DNA from: Flavobacterium sp. CG_23.5
GTDB lineage: Bacteria; Bacteroidota; Bacteroidia; Flavobacteriales; Flavobacteriaceae
Assembly (NCBI RefSeq): GCF_017875765.1
Contig: NZ_JAGGNA010000001.1
Span: forward strand, 124,001-188,000
Reading direction: 5' to 3'
Length of the DNA: 64,000 bases
The notes under the pieces are model-generated. The model saw only the letters and a program-made list of their open reading frames with translations, was not told where the DNA came from and did not search any database. This document shows positions 47,863 to 56,316 of this stretch, in pieces (the stretch's first letter is position 1; each line of letters begins with the position of its first letter). Position numbers and translations under genes: made by a program.

Positions 47863-48408
47863 GATAGTGTTATTTTGCATTAGTTCCATAATCTCTTTGG
47901 CTTGTTCAAAATGTCTTTGCTCGTGCGAAATAATAATGTCAAATGCGGTTTCCAATTTGTAAACTATATTTTTGTTTGCAGGGGATGAAATTATTGTCCC
48001 CGTTTCAATCAATTCTTTTGACGATTCAATTTGTCGTTTCAATTCACTTTGATGCCTTTCAAATCGGCTCAATATTGCTCCGTCTATTTCGCTTCCAGTT
48101 GGCTCCCAAATCGGGAATGTCTTCATCCTCTTCTTTCTGTCTGGTTTTACAGCATTGAGAATCGTTTTTCCCAAAAATGAAACCATAAAACCAATTTTCG
48201 ATATGAACGGGGTTTTATATGTTCCTTCTTTTAAAGCGATCAAAACGGGATAATAGGTCTCATTAACAACTATTATATGGTCAATATTTTGGGCAATACT
48301 CCACGTATTGGAATTAGGTCTCCAATTCAACTGTTCGCTTGAAAGTATCCCAAATTTTGAGATTGCTTGTTCAGTTATATTATCCAATTCAGTTGTCCAT
48401 TTTTTCAT
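47857..48408 (-). CDS. DinB-family protein
   Basis: 183 aa, soluble four-helix bundle pattern. LNWRPNSNTWSIAQNIDHIIVVNETYYPVL supplies the first metal histidine (DHI), and the C-terminal IISHEQRHFEQAKEIMELM supplies the other two (HEQRH). These match the DinB/YfiT metal-binding scaffold. Members are putative thiol-dependent transferases or stress proteins; the specific activity is unknown. A hairpin repeat with terminator lies directly after the stop. Confidence 0.9.
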   Translation of the reverse strand: MKKWTTELDNITEQAISKFGILSSEQLNWRPNSNTWSIAQNIDHIIVVNETYYPVLIALKEGTYKTPFISKIGFMVSFLGKTILNAVKPDRKKRMKTFPIWEPTGSEIDGAILSRFERHQSELKRQIESSKELIETGTIISSPANKNIVYKLETAFDIIISHEQRHFEQAKEIMELMQNNTIH

Positions 48409-48740
48409 TGTCCTAAATTATTTAAATTTTGTCAAAATTAAGTTCAATTTCTACACTTGTTACTAACGTCAGTCTCTGAATAAACTCAAAAAGAGCCTCT
48501 GAGAACAGGCTGTATGAAATTTTTCTCCTACAAGTGTCCGAATAGTTTCTCTTTTTGACTTAGTTTTTTCACAGCCGGACGTTTCGTCGCTTTGCGAGGT
48601 TGCGAACTTCGTAACCGAATATTTTCTGTTACTTCTAAATTTCTTGCGAAATATAAACATGAATTTAGAACTTAATTCGCTTTTTTGTCAAACGCCTGTT
48701 ACCTGCTGGCCTTCTGTATACTGTGTCGTTGTATGCCTTG
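48409..48740. other. Spacer upstream of the DinB gene with repeat fragments
   Basis: No reliable gene. It contains GTCAGTCTCTGAATAAACTC (48470-48489) and an AAAAAGAGCCTCTGAGAACAGGCTG segment (48487-48511), fragments of dispersed palindromic repeats. At 48689-48740 the minus strand reads TAACAAGGCATACAACG...CAGGTAACAGGCG, which could be a cassette-boundary remnant. Confidence 0.45.
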
Positions 48741-49367
48741 TTAATACTATCTTTTAGTGATTCTTCAGATTTTGTTATTTGTTACATTTCTTCTTATATT
48801 CTATGTTTTTCGCGAGTATGATGCAAACCGTTTGGCTCTTTGAGATGGTGTGTGCTTCGCAACCGGTAATTTTTCGAGTGAACGTAAATTGAATGCGAAG
48901 CGGTAATATCACTAAATCACGCAATAGATCAAAACGAATGATACACTATGTTATTTTTCTATTGAAGTTACAGTGTCTTATTGAATGTTAAAACAAACTT
49001 ATTACCTGCATTTTAAATATCAAAGATTGTTGCTAAACTCATTAAGATTATAGCTGTTATTAAAATTAATATTGAAAGAAAGGAGGTTGATTTTATTGAC
49101 AACTTTTCCAAATACCATATTTTAAGATTAACACCAAGCATTACAATTGTTAAAATAAGTAAAGGGATAGTTACTAACTCGAATATTGCACTAAAAAAGT
49201 TATGCAGAAAAATATGTTTAAATGATATGTATATTAAAATTGCAAAATAAAATAAACAAGTGCTACTCAATATTAGATTTACATTTCTATTCATAATTGT
49301 GTTTTATTATTTAATCAGCGCTAATATGGGCGGCATCGGGAAGACACCCACGACATTAAAACTGCTA
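48741..49367 (-). repeat. Duplicated cassette-like unit, copy 2
   Basis: Second copy of 45753-46357 with scattered substitutions, a ~24-bp insertion at ~48878-48901 and a 2-bp difference near 49319. It includes the second 93-aa gene. Confidence 0.9.
49013..49294 (-). CDS. Small membrane protein, unknown (paralogue of 46005-46286)
   Basis: 93 aa, three hydrophobic segments, near-identical to the 46005-46286 product with about 8 substitutions. Conserved leader and spacer show block duplication rather than independent gain. Function unknown. Confidence 0.72.
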   Translation of the reverse strand: MNRNVNLILSSTCLFYFAILIYISFKHIFLHNFFSAIFELVTIPLLILTIVMLGVNLKIWYLEKLSIKSTSFLSILILITAIILMSLATIFDI

Positions 49368-49382
49368 GTAGGGCAGTTCTCT

Positions 49383-49865
49383 TTAATAATGTGGCACTAA
49401 TTTTTGAATCATTTTTTGGCCAGAAATGAAAACTACCTCAATTAAAATATTCTTTGCACTATCAGCGAATATCTTGATGTTTACTAAATCCTTTTCCTCA
49501 TTAAAATATATGGTTGTATTTGTATTTTCTAATTTTGAATGAAAACGAAATTTTGGATTAATTTCACTCGCATATTTATGGAATTTATCATCAGTGATTC
49601 GAGCCGTTTGATTTTTTATAGTAATTAGTTTCGCGATGTTTTTATCATCAAAGACAAACGTTATTGTATCAGTTTTTTTATTAAGAATTTTACTTTCTTC
49701 CAAGAACTCGCCCTGTTTTTGTGAACTTAAAATTCTTCCTTTATATTTTTTGTCAATGACCTCTCTACTAAAATTTATTTGTGAATACAGTGTTGAAAAT
49801 GAAAAAAAACAAAAAAGTATAATGGAATAGTTCAAATTTTCGAAACCAATATTTTTTTTGCTCAT
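49383..49865 (-). CDS. Secreted protein of unknown function
   Basis: 160 aa from the ATG giving MSKKNIGFENLNY; a TTG three codons upstream would extend it slightly. The N-terminus YSIILFCFFSFSTLYSQ is an export signal. The mature part is beta-strand-rich and charged (DTITFVFDDKNIAKLITIKNQ, IYFNEEKDLVNIKIFADS) with no cysteines. No family was recognised. The fused spacer to the duplicated 93-aa unit begins 15 bp after its stop. Confidence 0.65.
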   Translation of the reverse strand: MSKKNIGFENLNYSIILFCFFSFSTLYSQINFSREVIDKKYKGRILSSQKQGEFLEESKILNKKTDTITFVFDDKNIAKLITIKNQTARITDDKFHKYASEINPKFRFHSKLENTNTTIYFNEEKDLVNIKIFADSAKNILIEVVFISGQKMIQKLVPHY

Positions 49866-49874
49866 AATTTTCAA

Positions 49875-50035
49875 TTTGTTGAGTTTATCACATCTGCTTT
49901 CTAACTACTGTTAATGCTTCTCAGCATCGTATTGTAGGCAATTTGTTAGCAGAATATTTTCGGCTAAACGAATATATGAAAATAAACGATAATTCCACTA
50001 AATTCCAGCCAGCTCAAGATGGCTGTTGTGAGTAA
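49875..50035. repeat. Spacer with dispersed hairpin repeat, copy 5
   Basis: On the minus strand after the 50036 stop: CAGCCA-tcttgagc-TGGCTG hairpin, then GGAATTATCGTTTA, matching the GGAATTATCGTAAA block of copy 1. Further on, GCTAACAAATTGCCTACAA ... GATGCTGAGAAGCATT ... GTTAGAAAGC has weak end symmetry (GCTAAC/GTTAG). Confidence 0.55.
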
Positions 50036-50779
50036 TTATTTATACTTTCTTTTTATTTCGATTATAAGTTTTTCGGCAATCTCTTTATTCATTTGGTTTG
50101 TTACCTTTTCAGCTATTTTCTTTAATTTCGTTTCATTAAAATCATTTACCTCCTTTTCCACTTTATCCAAAAGGTCGCAGAAAAATAAGGAAGGACTATC
50201 AATTATTCTTTCGTAAAACCTATCTAATGACTCAAATTGTTGAATTGAACTATTCTTAAATTCCGCAATTTCCATTATGCTTTTGTCAGAACTTTGAGTT
50301 GAATGTTTTAGTGAATTGTTAACCAGTCTTAATTCATTTACTTCTACGTAATCATTAAGTTCTTTTACTGAAATATTCCTTTTCTTTAAAAAATCAATCA
50401 TTTCGTGCCATTTCGGATTAGCATTAGGTAACTCGTTATAGAAATGAAATATCAATTTTTTTGTGTTTATTTCAAGGTGTTTGAATGCATAGATAATTTT
50501 CATTTCTAACAATGCAATTAGCTCGTCTTCTGCATAAAGCGCTGACTCAATATGTTCTCGCATTTGGATTTGAAGTGAATGACCAGTATGGTTAGCTATT
50601 TCATCAATTTCATTATACTTTTCTGGGTCAGTCGATTCTAATCCTAACCAATATTCAAAATCGGAATATTCCCTATCTCTTTCCTTTTTTAATTCTGTAA
50701 TTATTTCATTTACAGGTCTATCAAGTTTATTGATAGATTGATTTAAAATTTCTTGAATATTTTTTGGAATTTCATTCAT
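50036..50779 (-). CDS. Uncharacterised all-alpha protein, possibly HEPN-like
   Basis: 247 aa, soluble, highly charged, almost entirely helical. The central region WHEMIDFLKKRNISVKELNDYVEVNELRLVNNSLKHS resembles the helix carrying the Arg...His pair of some HEPN/abortive-infection-type proteins. The spacing here (R then seven residues then H) is looser than the classic Rx4-6H, so this is a weak lead. The C-terminus is a coiled coil (KVEKEVNDFNETKLKKIAEKV). A TATATTTG box at 50828-50835 (minus strand) lies about 50 bp upstream. It is the first gene of the cassette-like run. Confidence 0.65.
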   Translation of the reverse strand: MNEIPKNIQEILNQSINKLDRPVNEIITELKKERDREYSDFEYWLGLESTDPEKYNEIDEIANHTGHSLQIQMREHIESALYAEDELIALLEMKIIYAFKHLEINTKKLIFHFYNELPNANPKWHEMIDFLKKRNISVKELNDYVEVNELRLVNNSLKHSTQSSDKSIMEIAEFKNSSIQQFESLDRFYERIIDSPSLFFCDLLDKVEKEVNDFNETKLKKIAEKVTNQMNKEIAEKLIIEIKRKYK

Positions 50780-50827
50780 TTGAATAAAGTCGTATTTTTA
50801 TAATTACTCACGATTTGTCTATAACAT

Positions 50828-50835
50828 CAAATATA
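50828..50835 (-). promoter_or_regulatory. -7 promoter box at the head of the accessory gene run
   Basis: TATATTTG on the minus strand matches TAnnTTTG exactly, 49 bp upstream of the 50779 start. Confidence 0.5.
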
Positions 50836-51059
50836 TACATCTTTTTGAATGTTTTACTTAAGTTGTTCAGTATTTTCTTATTATTTTCATCTACGAAGCA
50901 ATCTAGTGGGGTTGCTAGCTTACAGGTTTGCGTTTTTGAAAAATGGGAGTAGCTGGTGTTGGTTTTACGACTAGTGTATCCTAATTACTCTTGTATAAAA
51001 TGAATATTTCAGCCATTTGTCAAGAAGTGGGTTGCAAACCTGCTTGCAGGAAGGAATGA
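50836..51059. other. Intergenic region, no gene
   Basis: AT-rich stretch upstream of the 50779 gene. GGGTTGCAAACCTGCTTGCAGG (51029-51050) has short inverted symmetry. Nothing else could be supported. Confidence 0.4.
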
Positions 51060-51258
51060 CTATGTTTTAAGCTGTTCTCGTAATGATTTGTGAATTCCAG
51101 CTTTTGCAAATCCGTTTTTAAAAAGCTGTTGCGCGGTTCTGGAACTGTATTGCCCACCATATTGTATTTCAAAAAGATATTTTCGAGGTTTATACGTGGT
51201 GAAATAAGTCTTAACTACGTCAAGATACTTTCCGGTAAATGAGAAGACGATTTTTCTT
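51060..51258 (-). pseudogene. Tyrosine recombinase (phage/XerD-type integrase) C-terminal fragment
   Basis: On the minus strand an open frame reads GKYLDVVKTYFTTYKPRKYL, FEIQYGGQYSSRTAQQLFKN and GFAKAGIHKSLREQLKT-stop. This corresponds to the segment of tyrosine recombinases just before the HTLRHSFATH box (pattern YKPKEYLFEGQ, GQYSxRSIQQIFKxALKKAGI). The LRHS motif, the second His/Trp and the catalytic Tyr are missing, and upstream the frame is closed by stops, so it cannot be active. It has the same orientation as the neighbouring cassette-like genes. Confidence 0.85.
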
Positions 51259-51261
51259 TCC

Positions 51262-51405
51262 TATTTTTAGCCCAGATAGCAGTGGAAAGCATTTTATCAA
51301 AAAAGGCTGAATTTTGTTGTCCTAAAAAAGCGACCAACGGAAGCTATTTTTAGGGCTTACAAAATGGCCTTTTTTGATGAAATCTTGTAGCGAATAGCTG
51401 GAAAA
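51262..51405. repeat. Nested long palindrome between the recombinase relic and the YeiH gene
   Basis: ATCAAAAAAGGC (51296-51307) pairs with GCCTTTTTTGAT (51367-51378). Inside, CCTAAAAAAGC (51321-51331) pairs with GCTATTTTTAGG (51343-51354). Looser complementarity extends outward, giving a ~140-bp imperfect hairpin. It may be a dispersed element or the terminator of the YeiH gene. Confidence 0.65.
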
Positions 51406-51432
51406 GCTACCAGAAAATAATATGTTTATACC

Positions 51433-52410
51433 TTACAGTAATGAAAGTATTGCCCATAAAGCGACGGCGGAAATGAGGAACCAAAGCACAACTCCTTGAA
51501 GTAGGGGTTTGTATCCCACGGAAAGCAAGACTTTTCTAGACAACCCGCAACCAATGAGAAATAGGGTTACCGTCAATCCTGCTTTGGCTAATCCGGTTAA
51601 ATACGAACTGTATTTTTGTACAATTGGAAGATAGGTATTTGCAATCATGGCTAAAACGAACAAGCCGATGAAGTAGGGGATTTTGATTTTGGTGCCTTTA
51701 TTTTTAAAAAATACCGTCGCTAAAAATGCCACGGGAATAATCCATAATGCTCTTGCCAATTTTACTGTTGCGGCTACTTCCAAGGCATGCGGACCGTATT
51801 TACTTGCTGCTCCCACCACGGAACTCGTGTCGTGAATGGCAATGGCGCACCACATTCCAAATTGCGTTTGAGATAAATGTAAAGCGTGACCGATCACTGG
51901 AAACAGTATTAAAGCAATTGAATTGAGGATGAAAATAGTGCCTAAGGCTACCGAAATTTGTTTTTCTTCGGCTTTTATCACCGGCGAAATAGCAGCAATG
52001 GCACTTCCGCCACAAATGGCTGTTCCTGCCGAAATCAAAAAGGAGGTTTTCTTCTCTATTTTTAAAAACTTGCCCATTAAAAATCCAATGAGTAATGTGC
52101 CAATAATTGAGGCAATTGTAAAAAGGATTCCTTCTTTTCCGGCTTTCATTGCGCTGGTTACATTCATCCCAAAACCCAGTCCTACAACGGAAACCTGTAA
52201 TAAAATATGGGTGGCTTTATGGTTTAAATGTAAATACGGATGGCCTATAAATTGTGCAATAATCAATCCCATCAATAACGCAATGGGTGGCGTAATGAAC
52301 GGGGACAAACACAAAACAAATGCCAAAAGAAAAATGACTTCTTGCGTGGAAATCCTTTTGAAAAACAGGTTTTTTGTGAGGAGATTATGCATTTTAGATT
52401 CGGTTTTCAT
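51433..52410 (-). CDS. YeiH/UPF0324 family putative anion (sulfate) exporter
   Basis: 325 aa with about ten TM segments. Conserved stretches include SVVGLGFGMNVTSAMKAGKEG, LISAGTAICGGSAIAAISPVIKAEEKQISVALGTIF, MWCAIAIHDTSSVVGAASKYGPHALEVAATVKLARALWIIPV and TLFLIGCGLSR. These define the UPF0324/YeiH family (Cons_hypoth698), of which some members are thought to export sulfate or sulfite. No sulfur-metabolism genes adjoin it here, so the substrate stays open. Confidence 0.92.
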   Translation of the reverse strand: MKTESKMHNLLTKNLFFKRISTQEVIFLLAFVLCLSPFITPPIALLMGLIIAQFIGHPYLHLNHKATHILLQVSVVGLGFGMNVTSAMKAGKEGILFTIASIIGTLLIGFLMGKFLKIEKKTSFLISAGTAICGGSAIAAISPVIKAEEKQISVALGTIFILNSIALILFPVIGHALHLSQTQFGMWCAIAIHDTSSVVGAASKYGPHALEVAATVKLARALWIIPVAFLATVFFKNKGTKIKIPYFIGLFVLAMIANTYLPIVQKYSSYLTGLAKAGLTVTLFLIGCGLSRKVLLSVGYKPLLQGVVLWFLISAVALWAILSLL

Positions 52411-52583
52411 ACTGTTATTCTTAATTTATAACGGTACAAAGGACATCAATTTATAGGATAAAACGAAATTGTATTTAGTAATTTCCCATTACTTGAGGTT
52501 ATACTGAATTGTAAAACTAATGTTCCAGTAGGATTTTATAAACAGCGGTTCTCCTATAATTTTGACAGATTCATCCTAAATAT

Positions 52584-54011
52584 TTAACAATCCGCCATAT
52601 TCACAGCAATTGCCAGACCACCTTCGGAAGTTTCTTTGTATTTGTTGTTCATGTCTTTGGCAGTTTGCCACATGGTTTCCACTACTTTGTCTAAGGGAAC
52701 TTTTGCATTTTCGGGATCGGTGGCTAAGGCTAATTCCGCAGCATTAATAGCTTTGATGGCGCCCATAGTGTTGCGTTCAATACACGGTATTTGCACTAAT
52801 CCGCCAATTGGGTCACAGGTCATTCCAAGATGATGTTCCATGGCAATTTCGGCTGCCATTAAAACCTGCTCGGGTGTTCCGCCCATTAATTCGCATAAAG
52901 CCGCTGCTGCCATAGAAGAGGAAACCCCGATCTCGGCCTGACAACCGCCCATCGCTGCTGATATAGTGGAACCTTTCTTGAAAATACTACCTATTTCACC
53001 GGCAACCATCAAGAATTGTTTGATTTCCTTATCTCCGGCTTCGTGGTTTTCAATCACTAAATAATACATTAAAACGGCTGGGATAACGCCCGCACTTCCG
53101 TTTGTTGGTGCCGTCACCACGCGTCCTAAAGCCGCATTGACTTCATTTACTGCAAGTGCAAAACAGCTTACCCATTGCAGGATTTGGCGAAATTTCACTT
53201 CGGTTTTTCTTATTTCTTCGAGCCAGGTTTGCGGAGAATTATAATTGGCTAAACCAATGAGGTTTTGGTGCATATCGAAAGCTCTTCGGCGTACGTTTAA
53301 TCCTCCTGGAAGAATACCTTCTGAATGACAACCAATGTACATGCATTCTAACATGGTATGCCAAATGCGCATCAATTCATGGTCGATCACTTCCGGCGAA
53401 CGCATGGATTTTTCGTTTTCATAAACGATTTCCGATATCTTTTTCTTTTCTGTAATGGTAAAATTGAGTAATTCGGCAGCATTGTCAATTGGAAACGGAA
53501 AAGCACATTTTATGGCGATTTTTTTCTTGGCATTGATGCGTTCTTCTTTGACTACAAAACCACCGCCGATGGAGTAGTAGGTCGCTGAATATTCCTTGTC
53601 ATCATTGAGATAAGCGGTAAAAGTTAACCCATTAGCATGGAAGGGAAGGAAGTTTTTATTGAATACAATGTCTTGCAGAAAATAAAAAGGAATCACTATT
53701 TCGTTTCCTAAATTAATTTCATTTTTGTCTTCGATGGATTTGATGATTCCAGCAATATTTTCAACAGGAATAGTTTCCGGATCTTGTCCGCTTAGACCCA
53801 GCATTAACGCTAAATCAGTTGCATGCCCTTTTCCGGTTAAGGATAAGGAACCGTACAAATCGACTTTTACTCTGTTTACAAAAGGCATTACATTTTCCTC
53901 TCGCAATTCACTCAAAAAGCGTTCGGCTGCACGCCAAGGTCCAAGGGTATGCGAACTTGAAGGTCCGACACCAATTTTCAGCATATCAAAAACAGAGATA
54001 CATTCTTCCAT
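52584..54011 (-). CDS. sdaA: L-serine ammonia-lyase, single-chain iron-sulfur type
   Basis: 475 aa. The beta domain at the N-terminus starts [27 protein letters not shown]. The alpha domain (~185-470) has [67 protein letters not shown] and [22 protein letters not shown], carrying the cysteines for the oxygen-labile 4Fe-4S cluster. It deaminates L-serine to pyruvate and ammonia. A perfect TATATTTG -7 box (minus strand 54034-54041) lies 23 bp upstream. Monocistronic. Confidence 0.96.
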   Translation of the reverse strand: MEECISVFDMLKIGVGPSSSHTLGPWRAAERFLSELREENVMPFVNRVKVDLYGSLSLTGKGHATDLALMLGLSGQDPETIPVENIAGIIKSIEDKNEINLGNEIVIPFYFLQDIVFNKNFLPFHANGLTFTAYLNDDKEYSATYYSIGGGFVVKEERINAKKKIAIKCAFPFPIDNAAELLNFTITEKKKISEIVYENEKSMRSPEVIDHELMRIWHTMLECMYIGCHSEGILPGGLNVRRRAFDMHQNLIGLANYNSPQTWLEEIRKTEVKFRQILQWVSCFALAVNEVNAALGRVVTAPTNGSAGVIPAVLMYYLVIENHEAGDKEIKQFLMVAGEIGSIFKKGSTISAAMGGCQAEIGVSSSMAAAALCELMGGTPEQVLMAAEIAMEHHLGMTCDPIGGLVQIPCIERNTMGAIKAINAAELALATDPENAKVPLDKVVETMWQTAKDMNNKYKETSEGGLAIAVNMADC

Positions 54012-54334
54012 AATCAGGGTAAATTTTACAGCGCAAATATATATTAAAGAAATATAGAATTTTTTACAAAAGCGCTTTTAGATGTCATTTTAATAATTAT
54101 AGTTCGTGTTTTTATTTATTCAGTAACAAATTGTTTGATTCATTGGTAATTAAATTTTTAATAATCAGCAGTTGGCTTTCCTGTTTTTAAATGGATTTTT
54201 CTATTGTCGTCGAATTAGTTTTTTATTAATATCTGAGGTATTTTTTTATTTGCTACTGATTGCAAGATAATTAAGCTAATATTTAGAAGGAAAACAGAAT
54301 TAGAATAGAATTTAGCTTTAATTTTACTTTTACT
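54012..54334. promoter_or_regulatory. Divergent control region of sdaA and the two-component system
   Basis: Contains the sdaA -7 box TATATTTG (minus strand, 54034-54041) and, near the right end, TTAGAATAGAATTTAG (54300-54315). The latter also occurs ahead of the PepSY gene. No ORF is present. Confidence 0.6.
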
Positions 54335-55015
54335 ATGAAAATACTACTTATCGAGGACGAGCCGCAATTACAACAGAGCATTACTCAATATCTTGAAATG
54401 GAAGGAAATGTGGTGGAAATTGCTTCCGATTTTTCTAAAGCAGAAAGCAAAATAGCCCTATATGACTATGATTGTATTTTAGTAGATATCACGTTGCCAA
54501 AAGGTTCCGGATTAGATTTAATAAAGGAGATAAAAGATAAAAAGTCTAAAGCTGGAGTAATAATTATTTCGGCAAAAAATTCTCTTGACGATAAAGTGTT
54601 TGGTTTAGACCTTGGTGCCGATGATTATTTGCCTAAACCTTTTCATTTATCGGAATTGAATTCGCGTATCAAAGCGGTAATTAGAAGAAAAAATTTTGAC
54701 GGGAATATAGAAATCAGTGTAAACGAAATTATAATTTTGCCCAACGAAAGAAGGGTTTTAGTTCATAATAAAGAAGTTATTTTGACTACAAAAGAGTATG
54801 ATTTGTTGCTTTATTTTGTGGCCAATAAAAATCGGGTGGTCAGTAAAGGCGCATTAGCCGAACACATTTGGGGAGACAATTCAGATCGATTGGACAATTT
54901 TGATTTTATATACAATCATGTCAAAAATTTGCGTAAAAAATTATTAGAAAAGGGATGTGAGGATTATTTACAAACCATTTACGGCATTGGCTATAATTTT
55001 AAAACAAACGAATGA
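54335..55015 (+). CDS. OmpR/PhoB-family response regulator
   Basis: 226 aa. The receiver domain begins MKILLIEDEPQLQQSI (acidic pair), has the phospho-acceptor in DYDCILVDITLPKGSG (Asp ~51), and ends with the switch lysine in GADDYLPKPFHLSEL. The C-terminal winged helix (~130-226) includes TTKEYDLLLYFVANKNRVVSKGALAEHIWG and YNHVKNLRKKLLEKG, ending YLQTIYGIGYNF. It overlaps the histidine kinase gene by 4 bp (ATGA), so the two are a cognate pair. A TAGAATAGAATT motif just upstream suggests autoregulation. Confidence 0.96.
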   Translation: MKILLIEDEPQLQQSITQYLEMEGNVVEIASDFSKAESKIALYDYDCILVDITLPKGSGLDLIKEIKDKKSKAGVIIISAKNSLDDKVFGLDLGADDYLPKPFHLSELNSRIKAVIRRKNFDGNIEISVNEIIILPNERRVLVHNKEVILTTKEYDLLLYFVANKNRVVSKGALAEHIWGDNSDRLDNFDFIYNHVKNLRKKLLEKGCEDYLQTIYGIGYNFKTNE

Positions 55016-56298
55016 AATTATTAGCTAAAACCAGTTTATATTATTTGATTTTGAGTATTCCGATATTAATTTTATCGGGATTTATTTGTTACCATATCAT
55101 TACCGCGGAGGTAAATGACAGTAACAATGAACTTTTGAAAAATCGGATTGTTGTCGTCGAAAATTATTTGAAGGAAAATGATACGGTTGCTTTAAACTTA
55201 ATTACAAAAAGTAAAGAAGCCCAAATAGAAAAAACTTTAAAAAAACAGTATGTAAATGGGGTTAAAACGAAGTATTCGGATACATTAATTCTTGATAAAA
55301 AAGAAAATGAGTTAGCAGTCAATAGGATGATTTCATCCCTTGTTACCATAAGAAACAATAATTATCAAATTAAAATTTGGCGAAGCACAATAGAATATGA
55401 TGAATTATTTGATGGTATATTTTATTTGTTGCTTGTTATTTTATGCTGTCTTTTTTTGATTTCAATGTTTGTGAATTTTTGGGTTTCAAAAACTTTATGG
55501 AAACCATTTTACCTAACCGTAGCTTCGTTAAAAAGGTTTCGCGCAAACGACAACCAAATTCCAGCTTTCGCTAAAACCTCCATAAAAGAATTTGGAGAAT
55601 TAAATAATTCGCTTAATGCGATGATGGATAAAATGATTGTTGATTATAACAGTCAGAAGAAATTTACCGAAAATGCTTCACACGAAATACAAACGCCTTT
55701 AGCAGTTATAAAATCAAAGATTGATTTACTGATCCAATCTAAAAATTTACAGGAAAATGAAGTAAAATTAATTTTTGCGATTGATGATGCCTGCTCGAAA
55801 TTAATTCGACTTAATAAATCACTTTTATTACTTACTAAAATTGAGAATAGGTATTTCAAAACCACAGAAATGGTTTCTTTTGAAAATATTGTAGATAGTT
55901 CCTTAGTCTTTTTTGAAGATCATATTGATGCCAATAAAATCGAGATAACAAAAAATATTGAAAGTGACTTTTGTGTTTTAATGAATCCAGACTTGTGTTT
56001 GATACTTGTTAATAATTTATTGCAAAATGCAATTCGACATAATAGTAAGGGTGGTAAAATCGAAATTTTAATGGAGAAAAATAAATTTGTAATTTCTAAT
56101 TTAGGAAAAAACAAACCAATTGACAACCAGTTATTTGAACGCTTCCAGAAAAATACTGATTCACACGAATCTTTGGGTTTAGGATTGTCTATCGCTAAAG
56201 AAATTGCTGAAGTTAATGGGTTGTCATTAGATTATCTATTCTCCGATGGCAAACACAGTTTTATCCTTTCTTTAGCTAAAAATATTGATTCGAAATAA
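55012..56298 (+). CDS. Sensor histidine kinase (cognate of the OmpR-type regulator)
   Basis: 428 aa with TM1 (~8-28), an extracytoplasmic sensor region (~29-135, charged, no known fold seen) and TM2 (~138-160). A HAMP-like linker follows. The phospho-acceptor box is FTENASHEIQTPLAVIKSKID (His ~226). The ATPase domain has NLLQNAIRHNSKGGKIEI (N box) and SLGLGLSIAKEIAEVNG (G2). It phosphorylates the regulator with which it overlaps. The ligand is unknown; downstream PepSY and efflux genes hint at an envelope or metal/toxicant stimulus. Confidence 0.95.
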   Translation: MKLLAKTSLYYLILSIPILILSGFICYHIITAEVNDSNNELLKNRIVVVENYLKENDTVALNLITKSKEAQIEKTLKKQYVNGVKTKYSDTLILDKKENELAVNRMISSLVTIRNNNYQIKIWRSTIEYDELFDGIFYLLLVILCCLFLISMFVNFWVSKTLWKPFYLTVASLKRFRANDNQIPAFAKTSIKEFGELNNSLNAMMDKMIVDYNSQKKFTENASHEIQTPLAVIKSKIDLLIQSKNLQENEVKLIFAIDDACSKLIRLNKSLLLLTKIENRYFKTTEMVSFENIVDSSLVFFEDHIDANKIEITKNIESDFCVLMNPDLCLILVNNLLQNAIRHNSKGGKIEILMEKNKFVISNLGKNKPIDNQLFERFQKNTDSHESLGLGLSIAKEIAEVNGLSLDYLFSDGKHSFILSLAKNIDSK

Positions 56299-56316
56299 AA
56301 AAAAGAAAGACTATTA

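Larger units (their letters stand above)
42300..51258 (-). other. Accessory gene-cassette-like array (CALIN-like) with recombinase relic
   Basis: Nine consecutive minus-strand genes, mostly small and of unrelated function, are separated by 88-604-bp spacers carrying related hairpin repeats. A ~0.6-kb gene-plus-spacer unit is present twice (45753-46357, 48741-49367). At the 5' end of the run is a fragment of a tyrosine recombinase (51060-51258). Several genes have their own -7 box. Together this resembles integron cassettes without a functional integrase. Standard attC R and L boxes are not clearly present, so the assignment is a hypothesis. Confidence 0.45.

Noticed and set aside
48469..48660. 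63-aa minus-strand ORF
   Set aside because: It lies in dispersed palindromic repeat sequence; its translation is what that repeat yields by chance.
42300..51258. Prophage or ICE
   Set aside because: No structural phage, relaxase, or type IV secretion genes, and the only recombinase is a fragment.
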